This document shows, piece after piece, positions 22,190-33,492 of a stretch of DNA of 64,000 nucleotides; position 1 is the first letter of the stretch; the number at the start of each line of letters is the position of its first letter. Under the pieces are notes generated by a model. That model saw nothing but the letters and a program-made list of their open reading frames with translations. It had not been told where the DNA came from and searched no databases. This DNA comes from Sclerodactyla briareus (Eukaryota > Echinodermata > Holothuroidea > Dendrochirotida > Sclerodactylidae), in contig JAODTK010004477.1 in assembly GCA_026419785.1 (NCBI GenBank), forward strand, positions 248,001 to 312,000. The letters run 5' to 3'. Made by a program: the position numbers and the translations under genes.

Positions 22190-25100
22190 GTCCAGGAGGA
22201 GCCGGGGGAATACCATGACCCTGCAAGATATGCAAGAAGTATTCAGCAGACAAAGTTTTGACAGAACGACACAAGTGAGGGAGAAAGAGAGAAGCAGAGG
22301 GGGGAGGGAGAAATTAACTGGAGGGAAAGGGAAATGGGGAAGATAGGGATGAATGAATATAGAATCAGAGAATTAGAGGAAGAAAAATCAACAGAACAGG
22401 CGGAGAAAATACACAACGTTGAAAGCTGAAGAGAAAAATATTAACAAAAAAGGGTATGTAAAAGTGATTATAAGAAGAAGTTTGAAACAAAAGATGAGAG
22501 AGAAGTGAAAAGAGAGTCGTTCAGCAAAAGGAGGGGAGAGACCAAGTAGTGTCGTTATAAGCAAGTGGTGCAGTGTATTCAAACATAAAGTGTCAGAGGG
22601 GGAGAATTTTGTGCAAGTCCTCAGCTGAACAGAAGAAACAGTGCAATCCGTGTGGAGCTACACAAAATGGAGTGAAGAGTGAGAGTCAGAGCAGGCTGAG
22701 ACGCACAGAAACCGTAACAAACTGTGTACATACGTCTGATCTGACCTTAAAAACAAAGAAAGGAGGAGCAGGAAGAAACTAGGAGCCGAAATGAAAGTAA
22801 TGATCACAGCAGGCGGAAAAAAACTGAGATGAGAAATGGGAACAATAGTGCAAATGAAATTAGAGAGGGAGACAACACCAGAGGAACTTTGGAGGAGAAG
22901 GCGGGCATGGGATCAGTAGAACATCCCAGTAATTGTACTGGTGTAATTAATTCGAAAATAAGAAGGCAAAGATCTACAATTGAACTGTCTTTTAATGCAA
23001 GGAGCTGGTAAGGAGAATAGTGGGACTGCTTCATGTTAGGGCCCATTGAGGAGAAGTTGATGTATTTGGTGACGGAAGCGTGGTCAACAAGAACCTAGGA
23101 CGGCGGATAGAAAACTAAATGGCTCTCAGTGTTACAGGCGTGATAGACAGGGAAGAGTTGGAGAAGGAAGTGGCAATATATGTACGGAACAGCTTAACAT
23201 CAGTGGCAGATGGATAACATTGGATGTTAGGACGAAAACCCCAGGGATTAAGCAGTGGGAAGGAGAGCATTATTACGCGAGGTAAAAATATTATCGGCCA
23301 CCAACTTGAGAAAGAACATGAAAATATGTTGATGGATGAGTTTGAAAAAATCAACATGACACAAAACGAGTGGTGATAGTTGGCGATTTCAATTATCCGG
23401 ATACAGGACTGGGAGTGCGCACGGACCTGAAGCAATCTCAATCGGTGAAAGTATTTTTACAAATGATGCACGACAAGTCTGGAGCCAGCATGCACAGGAA
23501 ACCTACACGAAAAACGCAATAATACTGGTGGACTGGATGTCACAGTGGGAGGAGAAGATGGTAGATATAGAAAATGTAAAGAGGTGGTGATCACTGGAGA
23601 TAGTGAATCAAAATTACAATCAAAGGGAACATAATCTAAGCCGAGGACAGCAGGAGACACCATCAACCAGATTTTGTACAACTTGAAGAAAACAAACTGG
23701 GCAAAAATGAAGGAAAATACGAGCCGATTAACTGGCACAATTGTTGGAAGGGGAAGGGGAAACAGTGCAAAATATGTGGAGAAGGTTTTAAGAACGTGTA
23801 CCCCAAGCAAGTGAAACTGTACCAGTCAGCGAAGAAAGAAACAGTTAAGCAAAAGAATTACAAAGCATGTCAAGCAAACTGTAAGAAAGAAAAGGACAGG
23901 AGAGGAAATCATATAAAGTGAATGGATTGAAGTAACGGGGGAACTGTACAAGGACACTGACAAAAGGAAGTTCAAGAATGGGTAACAAGTGAAGCCAACA
24001 AAAAGAACTCGAACTACATAGCATTGAAGATAAAAAGAGGAATCAAAGACAAATTTCTACCTAAGTCATCTACAAAGAAAAGGTAAAAGAAAAAGTCGGA
24101 CAAATTAAAGATGAAGACGGGACTATTTCAATGACAGAATTGGGGGGAAACCGCAGATGAACTGAAACAACTTTTTAGTTGAGTGTGTACAAGGAAGCAG
24201 AGGACCGATTACCACAGTGATAATCGCGATGCTGAGTCACAAGAGGACTGACACATGATGAAAAAATTAAAAGAAAGAGAAAGGCAAGGCCCCTGGGGCT
24301 TGATGGGGGATTGCAACAGACTTGATAAAGAACCGGCCGAGGAAATGTTGAAACCCCTTACGATAATCTTCAGAAAATAACTAAAAGATGCAGAAGGATC
24401 AGAGGAATTGGAAGATGGCAAACAGTAACACCGCATGTTTAAAAAGAGACTGAGAGTGATGTTGTCAATTGATAGTCCTGTAATCTGATTTCAGTAGAGC
24501 AGGGAAGATATGGAGAAAAGAAAATACTGCGTGAGCGATATGTATAGACCATTAGAGATAATGAGATGATAAAAGAGACACAGCATGGATTTACAAGAGG
24601 GAAATCCTGTGTTTACCGATATGTGGAGTACTGGGATATGGATAGCTATGTAGATGAGAGTATCCCGGGGAGGTTGTGACTGAGGGGAAGGTTTTTGATA
24701 CTGTCCCCCACAGCCGATTGATCGCCCGAAAGTACCGGATCATGGCATTGGTAGAGCAAAATCTGAGTAGGATGGTGAATGGATCAAAATGAAGACAGCG
24801 AGTGGGTGCTGGATGTGGGTGTTGGAATCAGATGGAAGGCAGTGACAAGCTCAGTAGTACAGGGCAAGAGTACTTGGGCCAATATGTTTTGCAATGTATA
24901 TGAATGACATGGACCTGGATCTGAATTCGGACTTGAGTAAGCTTGTGGTGCTACGGCAATATGAAGGGAAAAGACGATAGAGTAAAATTACAAGACGGTG
25001 TGTTAACAAGTTACTAGAGTGGACAAACAAGTGGCAGATTATCCTTTAAGGGTGGAGAAAATGTATATTTGCACCTCGAGTTTAATAACCCCAAATATAA

Positions 25101-25690
25101 GTACTATATGGGAGAGACAGAACTGAGCATCAAAGACGAAGAAAGGATTTGGGCATCTATGTGGATTTCAACTCTTAAATTCAGTACTGAAACCGTTGCA
25201 GAGAAGCTGCAAAAAAGCAAACCGTGTAGTTGGAATAACAAGAATGCCCTTTACCAATTCTTGAAAGGAGATCATTATAATGTTTGGAAACCTATGCGAC
25301 GTTTAGTACCAGGAATCAGAAAGAGAGTTATGAGTGAGGAGAGGCTTTAAGGAATTGAATTTGATTACCATAGAAAAAGAGGATCTACGGCAGGACCTGT
25401 TAACATTGTACCACATAATAACAGCCAGACTAAATGTGAATGTTGGAATAGTTTTGGAAGTGTAGGAAACAACTACACGATGGACACAGCAAGAAATCAG
25501 GCCATCATCAGGAGACTGGATGTAAAGGAGCAAACGTTTTTCAAGCGTGTTTGGAAACATGATCAGCTCACCGGAAAATGTGGTTTTCTTCAACCACACT
25601 GAATGTTTCAGACTAGACGGGAGAACACAGATCGTCAAGGTTAACCAACCTCCTAGCCTTGGGCCATCCTTACTAAAGGTGGCCATCCAG
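22190..25690 (+). pseudogene. Near full-length CR1-like LINE, decayed
   Basis: A 3.5-kb retroposon on the plus strand. A Lys/Arg/Glu-rich leader (22190-22980) could be the remains of ORF1. The apurinic endonuclease follows, with NARSW near 23000, EVAIYVRNSL near 23170 and GDFNYPD near 23385. The reverse transcriptase shows KAPGLDGG near 24290, HGFTRGKSC near 24585, VPHSRL-type text near 24710, and a C-terminal part with FNNPKYKYYMG near 25080 and PMRRLVPGIRKR...LKEL near 25290-25360. Frameshifts and stops occur about every 100-200 bp. A (TAA)n tract follows directly and may be the 3' tail. Confidence 0.8.
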
Positions 25691-25699
25691 GTAAATCCA

Positions 25700-25733
25700 G
25701 GTATAATAATATAATAATAATAATATAATATAA

Positions 25734-25775
<42 letters not shown>

Positions 25776-25828
25776 GAATAATAATAATAATAATATAATA
25801 ATAATAATAATATAATAATAATAATATA
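25700..25828 (+). repeat. (TAA)n microsatellite, possible LINE tail
   Basis: Imperfect TAA/ATA tract directly after the LINE. Confidence 0.95.
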
Positions 25829-25850
25829 AAAGAATGACACTGATAACCGG

Positions 25851-25852
<2 letters not shown>

Positions 25853-25939
<87 letters not shown>
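25853..25939 (+). repeat. (GATA)n microsatellite
   Basis: About 21 uninterrupted GATA units, immediately preceding the tandem array that starts near 26090. Confidence 0.97.
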
Positions 25940-26089
25940 TAGATGTCCTGATGGTGCTTCTTTCAAGTTGTACACAGTTTTTCGGTTAAATCTCGTCTGA
26001 AGTTTTAGGGGTTCAAAAACATGAAAATTTGTTAAACTTTTGCCTGTTTTGCGAGCCTTCAAAGGCTCATTCTTTTATGGCTCTTTACC

Positions 26090-26965
26090 TAAAACTGAGT
26101 TATGTACTATTATGGCAAGTGGGACATCTTTAGCCACATGAAGATCCAGTCGAAGGTCATTAAAGGGGCATGATTGTGTCAATTATGTGTCAATCCACAA
26201 GTCCTGCTACAAAACATTGGATATGTTTGCGAATTTGCAGACACACAATGTTTTCAATGTCCACTCCTGAGACATCTTGACCTTGTGAAGGTCAAGGTCA
26301 AGGTCATTGAAGGGGCACAATAGGCCATCGTGTGAAATTGCCTTTTCACCCCAGTTGGTCATTTCTTGAATGGATTCAATTTTCATTGACTGCCAGAAAA
26401 TCTCAGATCATGCTAAGATCAAGGGCAAGATCTTAATGGGCACCATCAGCCATTGTTTGAAATTGCCTTTTTGACCCCCGATTGGTCCATTCGTTGAAGG
26501 ATTTTAGCCAAATGTAAGTACTCTCTGTTCATTGACTGCTGTGACATGTTTGATCTTGTAAAGTTCAAGGTCACGGGTCATTAAAGGGGCACAATAGGCC
26601 ATTGTGTGAAATTGTCTTTTTCACCTCCGTTTGATCATTCTTAAATCATATTGAGTTACAATTCATTCATTGACTGCCAGGATATCTTAGACCGTGCTAA
26701 CTAAGGACAAGGTCAAAGATCGTTTAATGGGCTCCATCAGCCATTGTGTGAAATTGCCTTTTTGGCCCCCGATTGGTCATTCGTTAGCCAAACGTAAGTA
26801 CAATGTTCAATGACTGCTAAGTCATCTTTTACTTTGTGAAGGTCAGAGTCAAAGGGGCACAAAACGCCATTATGTGAAATTGCATTTTTTCATCTCAATT
26901 GGCCATTCTTTGATGATGTTGACAAAAATAAGTTACAATGTTCATTGACTGCTGGGGCGTCTTTG
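26090..26965 (+). repeat. Tandem-core array, 'CAATAGGCCAT' family
   Basis: Four to five diverged units of about 210 bp. The landmarks are AAAGGGGCACAATAGGCCAT, GTGTGAAATTGCCTTTTT, TTGGTCATTC and TTCATTGACTGC. The GATA microsatellite forms its head. Related fragments lie at 10.7-10.96 kb. Confidence 0.8.
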
Positions 26966-27054
26966 ACCCCCGAAGTGCCATTTTTGATGGTGTTGATGAA
27001 AAATCTGGTGACGCCACTGAGTGTCAATTTGAGTATTATAGACGAGAGGCGGGG

Positions 27055-27175
27055 AGGTCGGACAGCTCATTCGCTCCACGGGATTCGAACCGCGGGCCTC
27101 TTGCTTCACGTGCGAGCGCCCTGCCAATTGATCTGTGAAGCCAACTGGTGGTCTCGAACCCGAGGAACATGATAC
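27055..27175 (-). repeat. tRNA-derived SINE-like copy
   Basis: On the minus strand, a pol III A-box-like CAGATCAATTGG (27124-27135) and B-box GGTTCGAATCC (27081-27091) flank CTCGCACGTGAAGCAAGAGG. The flank GGTTCGAGACCACCAGTTGGC is shared with the plus-strand copy at 27.74 kb, so the repeat is larger than a tRNA. Cloverleaf pairing of acceptor and T stems is poor. Confidence 0.55.
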
Positions 27176-27504
27176 TCTCGGCCTGGAATCTGCATCTTTA
27201 CACCAATCCTCCCACTGCTGCCCCCAACCTCGACCCACCTTAATAATAAGGTTACTAGTTCTATTATAGACCCAAGTGGTATTAGGTTTACTGATGACTT
27301 TCATATTGTGACTGTTTTCAATTAAATTCTATAGCAATCTTCATTCGGACAATTGTAGTGAGCAATTAATTGTATTATTTTGTATATTTTCTGTTTTACT
27401 TTATATTCAGTAATCTCTAAGTTTAAAGTGTATATTGATTGACTGCATACTTTGTACAAATTGGTGAGCCAGTGGGCTCATCTTTCAATAAAAGAGAGAA
27501 AAAT

Positions 27505-27560
27505 CGGCAGGGCGCTTGCAAGCGCAGGGCGCTTGCACGTGAAGCAATTTCTCCAATATG
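27505..27560 (+). repeat. Fragment of the tRNA-like repeat
   Basis: The phrase CAGGGCGCTTGCACGTGAAG matches the anticodon-arm region of the two neighbouring tRNA-like copies, without an intact B box. Confidence 0.45.
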
Positions 27561-27734
27561 CCACCACAGGTTGTCACTTACGCTTTTGAAATTAAGCATA
27601 CAAAATAGTAGCCTCGCTACTCCCTATAGCAGTATAGTGGGTACCAATTGATGCCAGGTCGGAATGTATCTCAAATTTGATCTCTGAGGGGAGTGGTGCA
27701 ACAACATAGAATAGCATTGTTCAAGGGTAGAGGC

Positions 27735-27835
27735 AGATCCCACGGGTTCGAGACAACCAGTTGGCTCATAGCTCAATTGGTAGCGCGCTTGCACGTAAAG
27801 CAAGAGGTCCGCGGTTCGAATCCCGGTGGACCCTA
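27735..27835 (+). repeat. tRNA-derived SINE-like copy with A and B boxes
   Basis: TAGCTCAATTGG (27769-27780) is a good A box and GGTTCGAATCC (27813-27823) a perfect B box. The anticodon arm CTTGC-ACGTAAA-GCAAG pairs, but position 33 is C instead of T, and the acceptor and T stems do not pair well. A functional tRNA is therefore unlikely. The upstream GGGTTCGAGACAACCAGTTG is shared with the inverted copy at 27.1 kb. Confidence 0.6.
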
Positions 27836-28090
27836 ACCATTATGTGCAATTCGCATTCCTATGAACTGGATAGATACTTGCCTTCATTAGAACCTTGAAC
27901 TGGCATTGAAAACAATGGGTTCAACCAATTGTGCCTTATTTGAACTGATTGTTGTCCAGTTTGTCCTGTATATCCAACTAACAATTACTTTAGATGGATA
28001 GCACAATAAACATTTGTTTGTCTATGCGACATGCATGTGTTGGCCCACTTAAAAGTTGTCTTGACACAAGTGAATGGCATTTTAGGGGGA

Positions 28091-28104
28091 GGGGTATAAA
28101 AGGC
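28091..28104 (+). promoter_or_regulatory. Possible TATA box of an unidentified transcription unit
   Basis: GGGGTATAAAAGGCAAAC is a near-ideal TATA box with GC-rich flanks. Open frames at 28405-28620 and 28647-28963 lie downstream but are not recognised. Confidence 0.3.
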
Positions 28105-28646
28105 AAACCTTCAACTCACAAGATCCGAATACGTTGACGTTTAGTCAACATGATAATTTTGAAGATAAAAATCGATTGAGCTGGCAGAAACACGATCTAG
28201 GCGTGAAGAACATCAGGGAACGAACTGGAGCTGATGCGAATCATGTCGCTCAAATCACATGTCACTATAACACTACTTCGGTGAGGGTCGTGTTGTAACA
28301 TAGCGACGCGACTTCTGCTCTGCATATGAGCTCCAGTACGGCATGTCCGGGGCTTGGCGAATACTCGTGAAGGCAACAGTCGAGTCCCTGCTTAGATCGC
28401 GCCGTTGGGCGCGCCTCCATGGGCGCTCAGCAGGGGCGCACTCGAGCGTGACGTCCCACCTCTATATAACTATGTCTCAGGAAGCCAATTGTTAGTTTCG
28501 GCTTCCGGGTGCTGCACAAGATTTAGTACGCAACAAGGTCGTATAATAGGAAAAGAAAAAAATCTTTCAAATGAATATGTGAGGAGAAAACCATTCCGTT
28601 CACTTGACCCCCAAAATTAGCAGCTATTAAAATAGCCTAATTATCA

Positions 28647-28963
28647 ATGACTACAAAAAAACGCCTCCTCTGTCCAGAGCACAATCTCCTTGCATTTTCT
28701 TATGCTTTTGATGTCGAATTAAAAGAACGCTGTAACACTGATGGAAAAGACCCTGCATTCGTTTTTGACACAACTTGGCAAAATCCTGTTCCGTACACAA
28801 TTCCAACTCCTATCATGACAATTCCGTAGATTCCCTAAGAATGGAAATGGTCTTGCCTAGGGAAAAATGCCCTCAACTCACAATACAAACTTATGGCTTT
28901 GGCCCTGCTCTGTTTTCTCACTCAAGCCATTCAGGTATTTTAACGATTCGTCTTCCCGTTTGA
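28647..28963 (+). other. Unrecognised open-frame pair, possible exon or old retroposon
   Basis: One frame (28647-28829) and an overlapping second frame (28775-28963) give non-repetitive text such as FVFDTTWQNPVPYTIPTPI and then LTIQTYGFGPALFSHSS. A single-base shift near 28800 would join them. No family was recognised, so this may be chance. Confidence 0.2.
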
Positions 28964-29034
28964 TTGCCTAAGCTAGCATGAGACAATTTGTATTAACATT
29001 AGTTACATAGTATCTATTAATAGTAACATCCGAA

Positions 29035-29290
29035 AATTCAAAAGAAGTAGTCGATAGAATGGTAATCGGAGCCATGGACGAGCTTGAAAACCTTAATCAA
29101 ATCACTTCGAATTCGCTGCTCCATTGAGGTCCGACCAGGCCTCTAATTCTTTCCCTCATACAGTCATACGGCCAATATCGCAAACAGTCAATTATTTTCT
29201 TAGCCCTCCTTTGATCGTTCTCGATTAGCAGCTTATCTTCCACGAAATGAGGAACCCACACTGCACAGAATACTTCAGTTGGGGTCTTAC
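29035..29290 (-). pseudogene. CR1-like LINE reverse transcriptase, C-terminal fragment
   Basis: The minus strand reads LEYCAVWVPHFVEDKLLIEN, DQRRAKKIIDCLRYW and, after a one-base shift, RSDLIKVFKLVHGSDYHSID. This is the usual end of CR1/jockey-type ORF2 (LEYxxxVWxP, Q+RRA+, RRxRGDLIxxFKIxxG). It is 5'-truncated near 29290. Confidence 0.7.
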
Positions 29291-29864
29291 CAATTACTCA
29301 AACAGTCTGACAACGGTGTTTCGTCAAGAAAACTGGAATTACGTTTATTCAGGCCGAGATTCCAATTACCTTTTCTAGCAGAAATCTCCGTGGCAAGTTA
29401 TATGACAATATCCTATGTATGTTTCGTTGATTTTGAATGGACCCCGTCCACGTTGCCCGGGAAGCTCAATATTTGACGTGTTGATAACAACGACCGAGTT
29501 TTGTGATAGAGAAACGCAGAATAACTGGTCGTGAGTCAACGACTAATGCGAAACCAACTTTCTTATAGACACAAAATTTATATGGAGGTCCAGTGAGTGC
29601 ACAGATCTGTATACACAGCTGCCAGTCAGCAAATAACTATAGTACAATAGGCATACTCGTTCCGCTGGTCCAGAAGGCAGGATGAAATTTTGTGGTCAGT
29701 TTGCCACTTTGCCATTTCATCTATTTTGTTACTATTGTTGGTTGCCATAGCAACGGTTGATGTGGTAATAATTTTGGTAGTTAGGAATCATTTACTGAGG
29801 GGTACCCTATACCCAAAGATGCTGTTTTGCAGCAATGAGGAACACTCGGAAAGTGTCCGTTAGT

Positions 29865-29868
29865 TTGT

Positions 29869-29899
<31 letters not shown>
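29865..29899 (+). repeat. (GT)n microsatellite
   Basis: Mostly pure GT tract followed by a repeat-like sentence (CAAATATCTCTAATTTGGAG), again a microsatellite-headed block. Confidence 0.9.
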
Positions 29900-31080
29900 G
29901 CGCGTCAGTCAGATTTTTTTTCTCGCAAATATCTCTAATTTGGAGTGGGTGAACATCGTAAAATTCTACACGCGTCTAAATAGTCACAAAACACATATTC
30001 CAAGTAGGCTATTAGCTGATTCCAATGGCTGAATGATTTTAGGGTGAGGGACCGATTCGGTGATTTGTAACTTGAGAAAGAACGGCTGAACAGGATTGCC
30101 ATGTTATTGAATGTTGTATACCGTACTGCAGAGTGCAATAATTACATGCAGCACAGGTCAACTTCACAAATTTCTATATTCTATCATATTTTGAAATTTA
30201 CATTATAATTTGCCAAATAAATTTCTGGAGCTGATTTGGAACAAGGGATTTCAGGTTGTATTCACGTCAATAACAATAGGATCATCACTTTCTTTAAACT
30301 GTTAGGCTAACGTTCTATATAGTCCGCGGTGCCGTACAGTAGCCTACGACTATTGTTTCCTTTCATATTTACAATATCTGTTGTTGTTGTGTGTTTTTTT
30401 ATGTTTTATTTTTATATTTCCAGTTTATTAGGTTAGGAAATAACTACTTTCCAATAAGTATTCAATAAATAAAGTTTATCCTCTAGTGTATTATGTAGTA
30501 TCATGCATGTATAGCCACCAGCTTGTAATCAACCTGACAAATGTTTTCAGAATTGTTCGGTTCAGTGAGGCACATATACCAACATTCACATTCACATCAT
30601 TATAACCATGATAATTATTCTACTGCTTGTCGTGGTCTGACACAGTAACATTTTCATACTGACCCGTGCCGTCTCCCAGAACATTTGAGCTTCGATGTGT
30701 AATTGCTAGCAATACTTCAAGCCTGTCTAGTTAACTACGTATGTCAATGTATGGGAACGGACCGAGGTGGAAATCCTGATGTCTTTCCGAAATATCCATG
30801 AGGGTTATTGAGAATAGCAACTGGTCAAACGTAGCAACTTCTCTAGTCGTTTCTACTTACAGTCCCGGCCGGCGAGTTGCCATTCTCTGACTTTGTCGTC
30901 TGGATTGTTACTGACAATGGGCGTCTCTAAACAAGAATTCTAAATCTTGATATTATACCTGACCACAAGAAAGAAATCGAATCGAAATAATACGCGCAGT
31001 CAATCAGGTAACATCTCGATGGAGGAGCTAGTTAACTCGTTAAAATTACACACATGGACATCAACTGCATTGGGTGAGAT
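29900..31080. other. No gene recognised
   Basis: AT-rich intergenic sequence downstream (in gene orientation) of the sulfotransferase. Short open frames only. Confidence 0.4.
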
Positions 31081-31088
31081 TCTTCCCG

Positions 31089-31094
31089 TTTATT
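31089..31094 (-). promoter_or_regulatory. Polyadenylation signal AATAAA of the sulfotransferase gene
   Basis: A canonical AATAAA on the minus strand lies about 12 bases past the stop codon of the sulfotransferase. It fits a short 3' UTR, or could be a chance match in AT-rich sequence. Confidence 0.45.
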
Positions 31095-31105
31095 TTAAAT
31101 GGTAT

Positions 31106-32009
31106 TTACACTGTATCCGAAAGTTTGAAATCCATCTCGTATCTTCTATATAGTTTCTCGATAGACTCTTTCGGGAGTTGGTTGTAGTAGAGGGCTGCCC
31201 TCGATGAGCTATTAGTTCGGTGGCTCCCATAATTCGCGGTTATGTTGGTCGGCATGCCATTGCGACTATGACTAGTAACGAGTACATCCGCTAGTGATTC
31301 AAATTTTAGCTATAAAATCGTAGTTGAACAGCGCATGGGAAACACAGGGAATTAATTCTCCAATCCTGACATTCGTCGTGCCGTTAATCTTATGCTCGTC
31401 CTCCACTAGAAAATCCGTAAATTCTTTGAAGGTCAAGTTATACTCATCTTGGTGCTCATCGAATCTTCGAGAGATATCCTCCCCTCTGTACCGCGCGATT
31501 ATTTTTTTTGCCGATTCTGTCCCGCCATTCATAAGGGCTGTATCGACTGGGAGTCCCTCCTAGCGTGGGTAGACTCGAATGAACCGTTAGGCTCGAGCTT
31601 GTCTCGAAACGCGGATAGTATCCTGGTGAACGGCTGGCGAGTGATCATAAATTTTGTATAACTGCGGAGCACTGTTTCTCGCTCATCTGTCTCCAAGTCT
31701 TTCAGGTGTACCAAAGATGTTTTGCCCTCAATATGGACAGAGGAAGCTTAGGTACCGCCGTTGAGAGTTTTCACAGGAAAGCTACCCACGTGGTACACGC
31801 GGCCTTGGGTACTGGACAATACAGTAACTTCCGCTCCCTGTCGACGATTGCAGCTCTCGTGAAGGACTCGAAAGGAACTTCTTTTTTTTCAGGCTTGGGA
31901 TTTGATCACGGTATTGTTCACAGACCCGCTGGAGTGCAGTCTTGCGCTCTTCGTTGGCCCTCCTCGACGACGGAACGGCGCTGGAAGCTGCAGTTACTAC
32001 CCCGTGACC
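31106..32009 (-). CDS. Carbohydrate sulfotransferase (Sulfotransfer_2 / CHST8-14-like), terminal exon, frame-broken
   Basis: On the minus strand, an acceptor (TTTGTTTTTGTTTCAG) opens an exon that encodes the catalytic domain of a Golgi PAPS-dependent carbohydrate sulfotransferase of the HNK-1/chondroitin/dermatan 4-O type. In order it shows QRVCEQYRDQIPSL, then ERKLLYCPVPKAACTTW (5' PAPS-binding loop, about 31835-31785), then VLRSYTKFMITRQPFTRILS and AFRDKLEPN (3'-phosphate-binding region, about 31670-31600). KKIIARYRGED, FKEFTDFLVEDEH, NYDFIAK and the C-terminal YYNQLPKESIEKLYRRYEM follow, with a stop at 31106-31108. These blocks are in the family order but in changing frames. About four single-base shifts are needed: the eight-A run at 31882-31889, about 31720-31780, about 31535-31560, and an A run near 31312. 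The upstream exon or exons with the type II membrane anchor were not identified. Confidence 0.8.
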
Positions 32010-32960
32010 CTGAAACAAAAACAAAAGTGATCGAGTGGTGGAGATCAAACATAGGCAGAAAGGCCGACGGCTCCTCAGAATTACAGACCGTACATTTTGG
32101 TGATAGTCTTTGGAACCATCGATGGAAGGATAGTCCCCCTGTCCACAGTGCTAGCCCAGTGAAGGGTAGAAAACATCACCCCCAAAACTCATTTTGATAA
32201 ACTGTTGTGTTGTAGTTCCTCTTGTAACAGTCATGAAATCGTTCGTGGCATATCATAAGCGATAAAAAGATTGATAAGATCGTGGATAAATATTTCCACG
32301 GAGGAGCAAAGTGGCGCAACGTCAATGAGTAGTTAGGGTAGTATTTTCTCCTCCAATACACGAGAACACTGATCGATTGATTTGTATAAATCCAGATGTT
32401 TCGCTTTCCTCTAAATTTGAGTCCTTCCTGTTTTTGTTTGGCTCTGAGAAGTCAGCTCTCCTCCCAAATCCTAACTATGATTTTGATCAAAAGGTCACGT
32501 TCTGAGAAGCCAGAAGACCCTGTCCCACATTAGGGAAAAATTGTCATGTGTAAAAACAATGGGAAAAACATTTCCACTTTCGAGATCTGATTTTACCTCG
32601 CCATTCCACTACGCTTGGTATTACGTGAAATTACAAGAGCGGTTCGACGGCTTCAGTGGTGAGTAGAGTTTGAGATTGACGACGAAGCATCGTTCGCTGT
32701 TCCTCCTGTACAAGCTTAGCCCTGTTACAACCGATCATGTAAAAATCAACCATATTGTAAAAGAGGCCCGATCGTGTAAAAAAAAAAAAAATACCGGTAC
32801 TGTCAAAACGTCCGATCTTGGTGGGCACAAAATACCGAAATGTAAAACTTTCTTGAACTGATAATGTAATTTTTTTACCGATAATGCAAAAGCGATCGCT
32901 TACTGTTAAAGTGAAAACTTTTTATCGTTAATGTAAAAACTTGTTTCTGAAGACTTTCCT
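32010..32960. other. Upstream intron of the sulfotransferase
   Basis: Begins with the pyrimidine-rich acceptor of the sulfotransferase exon (minus strand). A minus-strand open frame at 32176-32361 has a hydrophobic stretch (YLSTILSIFLSLMI), but nothing links it to the gene. Confidence 0.4.
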
Positions 32961-32961
32961 G

Positions 32962-33079
32962 ATGTATGTATGTATGCATGTATGTATGTATGTAATGTAT
33001 GTATGTATGTATGTATGTATGTATGTAGGTATGTATGTATGTATGTATGTATGTTGTATGTATGTATGTATGTATGTAT
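32962..33079 (+). repeat. (TATG)n microsatellite
   Basis: About 28 TATG units with a few breaks, ending at a GCCGGGCAGGCGCTGGGCAG block. Open frames across it are repeat artefacts. Confidence 0.97.
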
Positions 33080-33179
33080 GCCGGGCAGGCGCTGGGCAGG
33101 CGGCAGACCGGCGGAACTGGTACTATGCTATGATGTAAAATAACCTTGACCTGGAGCATGCATGGTGAAAATGGATGTT

Positions 33180-33492
33180 AGTAGATGAACTTAGAGTCAT
33201 AGAGGCATGGCATGAATAATTGTTGAATTTTCCTTTCTAAGCCACATCCAGACTCCAGAGAGCAACATTTTCTTAGACACCTTCCCAGAAAATCCTGGGC
33301 CATTTGTAACTTAGTACACCCAGAAAGTGAGGTTCCGGCCATCTGGGGGGTTTGTGAAGCCAATAATGCTTTTGTACGCTGCGCGCCAACCGGTGGTGGG
33401 GCCCGCTTAGATAGTGCGAAGGTAATCCTGCACCCCTCCCTTTTCAAAATATTTTGCGTCCCCTCTAACCGAAATTCCTGGATCCGCCCCTG
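33180..33492 (-). mobile_element. hAT-like non-autonomous element, one end clear
   Basis: The right end reads CCTGGATCCGCCCCTG at 33477-33492. This is the reverse complement of CAGGGGCGGATCCAGG, a widespread terminus of non-autonomous hAT elements. The minus-strand frame LLASQTPQMAGTSLSGCT is the kind of text such elements give. The left end and a target duplication were not found. Confidence 0.5.

Noticed and set aside
27763..27834. Functional tRNA gene
   Set aside because: A and B boxes are present, but the acceptor and T stems pair poorly, position 33 is C, and the flank is shared with a second inverted copy.
32875..33159. HTYIHTYIHT and MYVCMYVC frames
   Set aside because: Products of the (TATG)n microsatellite.
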